Shown here: in pieces, positions 7,118 through 8,135 of the stretch
Numbering within the stretch: position 1 is the stretch's first letter
Layout of the letters: each line of letters begins with the position of its first letter
NCBI GenBank assembly: GCA_023386765.1
Contig: JAEWJD010000010.1
Coordinates: 1-8,135, forward strand
Source of the DNA: Pseudomonadota bacterium
GTDB taxonomy: Bacteria; Pseudomonadota; Gammaproteobacteria; Burkholderiales; Burkholderiaceae_B
Direction: 5' to 3'
Length of the DNA stretch: 8,135 nucleotides
Program-made: the position numbers and the translations under genes
Notes under the pieces: model-generated
What the model was told of the DNA's origin: nothing
Database searches by the model: none
Seen by the model: the letters and a program-made list of their open reading frames with translations, nothing else

Positions 7118-7190
7118 GGGCGGTTCGCCGGGCTCCACCGGCCGGCGTGCGCACTGTGCCGTCCACCTCCCACCATCCCCCCTCCTGCGC

Positions 7191-7901
7191 ATGACGCCTG
7201 GCATCCCGCTTCTTCCCCCCTCCCCTGTCGCCCGCCGCCATCCGGCCTGGCGGCTCGTCGCGGTCGCACTCGCGCTGCTGGCCTGTGCCCTCTGGATAGA
7301 CCGTCCGCTGACCCTCTGGATTCACGGCCATGTCTCGCCCACGCTGGATCGCGTGTTCGACTACATCGGCCTCATGGGGGACGCCGAGTTCTCGCTGGTG
7401 CCGGCCCTGCTGATCTACATCTGGTCGCTCAATGGCCTGGCACGCGGCTGGCACTGCCCCTGGCGGGCCGGCTTCGAGCGCAGCGCGCGCGGCGCGCTCC
7501 TGCTGATGCTGACCATGGCCATGGGCGGGGTCATCACCTTGCTGCTCAAGCGCCTGGTGTCGCGCGCCCGCCCGGAAGAACTGCTCGATCACGGCATCTA
7601 TGGCCTGGGCCACTGGTTCCGTGGCAGCCCCTATGACTCCTTTCCTTCCAGCCACACCCAGGCCGCCTTCGCCACGGCAGCCGTGCTTGCCATCCTGGCG
7701 CCGCGCTGGCGCTGGCCGGTACTGACGCTGGCCGCCCTGGTTGGCCTGAGCCGCCTCATCAATCGCGACCACTATCTCACCGACGTACTCACGGCGGCGG
7801 CCATTGCCCTGTCCTGCGCCGCCTTTCTCGCGCCGCGCGTGCTCGACAGCCGCACACGCTGGCCCTTGCGCGCCCCCTGGCGCTGGTTCTCGCGCCACTG
7901 A
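7191..7901 (+). CDS. PAP2-family membrane phosphatase
   Basis: The 236-residue product is an integral membrane phosphatase of the type-2 phosphatidic acid phosphatase superfamily. Members dephosphorylate phosphatidic acid, phosphatidylglycerol phosphate, undecaprenyl pyrophosphate or lipid A phosphates; the substrate here is not determinable. All three motifs are present: KRLVSRARP (120-128), PSSH (152-155, serine where the consensus has glycine) and SRLINRDHYLTD (187-198, with His194 and Asp198). Hydrophobic segments lie at about 20-37, 66-80, 101-119, 158-171, 174-187 and 200-216, and the C-terminal tail is arginine-rich. The start is uncertain: the ATG at 7191 gives a normal-looking N-terminus but has no SD, and upstream ATGs at 7095, 7113 and 7116 fall inside the likely promoter. 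It is divergent from miaB and 122 bases ahead of the right-hand tRNA-Ala. Confidence 0.9.
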   Translation: MTPGIPLLPPSPVARRHPAWRLVAVALALLACALWIDRPLTLWIHGHVSPTLDRVFDYIGLMGDAEFSLVPALLIYIWSLNGLARGWHCPWRAGFERSARGALLLMLTMAMGGVITLLLKRLVSRARPEELLDHGIYGLGHWFRGSPYDSFPSSHTQAAFATAAVLAILAPRWRWPVLTLAALVGLSRLINRDHYLTDVLTAAAIALSCAAFLAPRVLDSRTRWPLRAPWRWFSRH

Positions 7902-7911
7902 AAAACCAGCG
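7881..7911 (+). other. Stem-loop across the PAP2 stop codon
   Basis: CGCTGGTT (7881-7888) and AACCAGCG (7904-7911) form a perfect 8-bp inverted repeat with a 15-base loop that contains the end of the coding region, up to within a base or two of the stop codon at 7899-7901. No T-tract follows, so it is not a standard intrinsic terminator. It sits immediately before the right tRNA promoter and could limit read-through or protect the mRNA end. Confidence 0.35.
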
Positions 7912-7914
7912 GTT

Positions 7915-7943
7915 CTGCACGATCTCAAAAAATAGTGCATAAT
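7915..7943 (+). promoter_or_regulatory. Promoter of the rightward Ala-Glu tRNA operon
   Basis: CTGCAC (7915-7920), a 17-base spacer and CATAAT (7938-7943) mirror the left tRNA promoter in sequence and spacing. The -10 is good and the -35 weak. The bases after the -10 (TCGGCCCCG) form a GC-rich discriminator, a feature known to accompany stringent control of stable-RNA promoters. The expected start is near 7950, about 74 bases before tRNA-Ala. Confidence 0.7.
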
Positions 7944-7951
7944 TCGGCCCC

Positions 7952-7969
7952 GTTCATCGAGAGGTGAAC
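7952..7969 (+). other. GNRA-capped hairpin at the start of the right tRNA leader
   Basis: GTTCATC and GGTGAAC pair (seven pairs including one G-U) around the loop GAGA, a GNRA-type tetraloop. It lies within about two bases of the predicted transcription start, so the pre-tRNA would begin with a structured 5' end. The left operon has a different hairpin at the same relative place. Confidence 0.4.
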
Positions 7970-8023
7970 AGGCAAGCCGAAAAACAGGAAGCGCCAAGCC
8001 GAATGTCTACGGATTGTGACCTC

Positions 8024-8101
<78 letters not shown>

Positions 8102-8104
<3 letters not shown>

Positions 8105-8135
8105 CCCTTCGTCTAGAGGCCTAGGACATCACCCT
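8102..8135 (+). tRNA. tRNA-Glu (TTC), 5' part cut by the window edge
   Basis: The first 34 bases of tRNA-Glu, from GTCCCCTTCG through the D arm and the 5' side of the anticodon stem, are identical to the complete tRNA-Glu at 50-125. The anticodon is beyond the window, so TTC is inferred from identity with the left copy. It follows tRNA-Ala by two bases. Confidence 0.92.

Larger units (their letters stand above)
6994..7190. other. Divergent intergenic region between miaB and the PAP2 gene
   Basis: This 197-base region separates two divergent genes and must hold both promoters. Leftward, a TAAAAT -10-like box (7057-7052 on the minus strand) lies in an AT-rich island, but no good -35 accompanies it. 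Rightward, TTGTGA, 16 bases and TATGAT (7090-7117) is a fair sigma-70 candidate. The sequence GGGCGGTTCG occurs twice in direct orientation (7025-7034 and 7118-7127). The last 50 bases before the PAP2 start are strikingly C-rich. No small gene is supported here. Confidence 0.5.

Noticed and set aside
6882..7997. Minus-strand open frame (371 codons) across the miaB start and PAP2 gene
   Set aside because: It would overlap both real genes and two promoters. The translation is low-complexity, while PAP2 on the other strand has all three family motifs.

Overview
This GC-rich window has the gene content and order expected of a betaproteobacterial chromosome. The protein sequences, especially MiaB and PhoH, look most like the Alcaligenaceae (Bordetella/Achromobacter group). 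That placement rests on recognition of the sequences, not on a search. No plasmid, phage, transposon or CRISPR signature is visible, and almost all of the window is ordinary core genome.

Layout, left to right. Positions 1-227 hold a leftward tRNA operon in the order Ala(GGC), Glu(TTC), then the first 11 bases of what looks like tRNA-Asp running off the left edge. Its promoter lies at about 350-378. A rightward aldo/keto reductase gene (451-1494) is transcribed divergently from it. Positions 1517-6993 form a compact leftward operon, read right to left: miaB (tRNA methylthiotransferase), ybeZ (PhoH-like ATPase), ybeY (16S rRNA maturation endonuclease), corC/ybeX (CBS-domain protein) and lnt (apolipoprotein N-acyltransferase). 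Three of its four junctions overlap, two of them as ATGA stop/start fusions. This is the conserved proteobacterial miaB-ybeZYX-lnt cluster, which links tRNA modification and ribosome quality control to outer-membrane lipoprotein maturation. A 197-base divergent intergenic region (6994-7190) separates miaB from a rightward PAP2-family membrane phosphatase (7191-7901). The window closes with a rightward tRNA operon, a complete tRNA-Ala(GGC) (8024-8099) and the first 34 bases of tRNA-Glu(TTC), cut by the window edge.

The most notable architecture is that the two tRNA-Ala/tRNA-Glu pairs sit at opposite ends in inverted orientation, with identical tRNA bodies, bracketing the whole 7.8-kb protein-coding segment. 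The copies differ in the Ala-Glu spacer (26 versus 2 bases). That difference is explained exactly by loss or gain of 24 bases between 5-bp AGGTC repeats. Their promoters share one design (YTGCAC, 17 bases, CATAAT), but their leaders have diverged.

I found no convincing novel defence, mobile or biosynthetic system. The findings are modest observations on tRNA-operon duplication, RNA folds and promoters.
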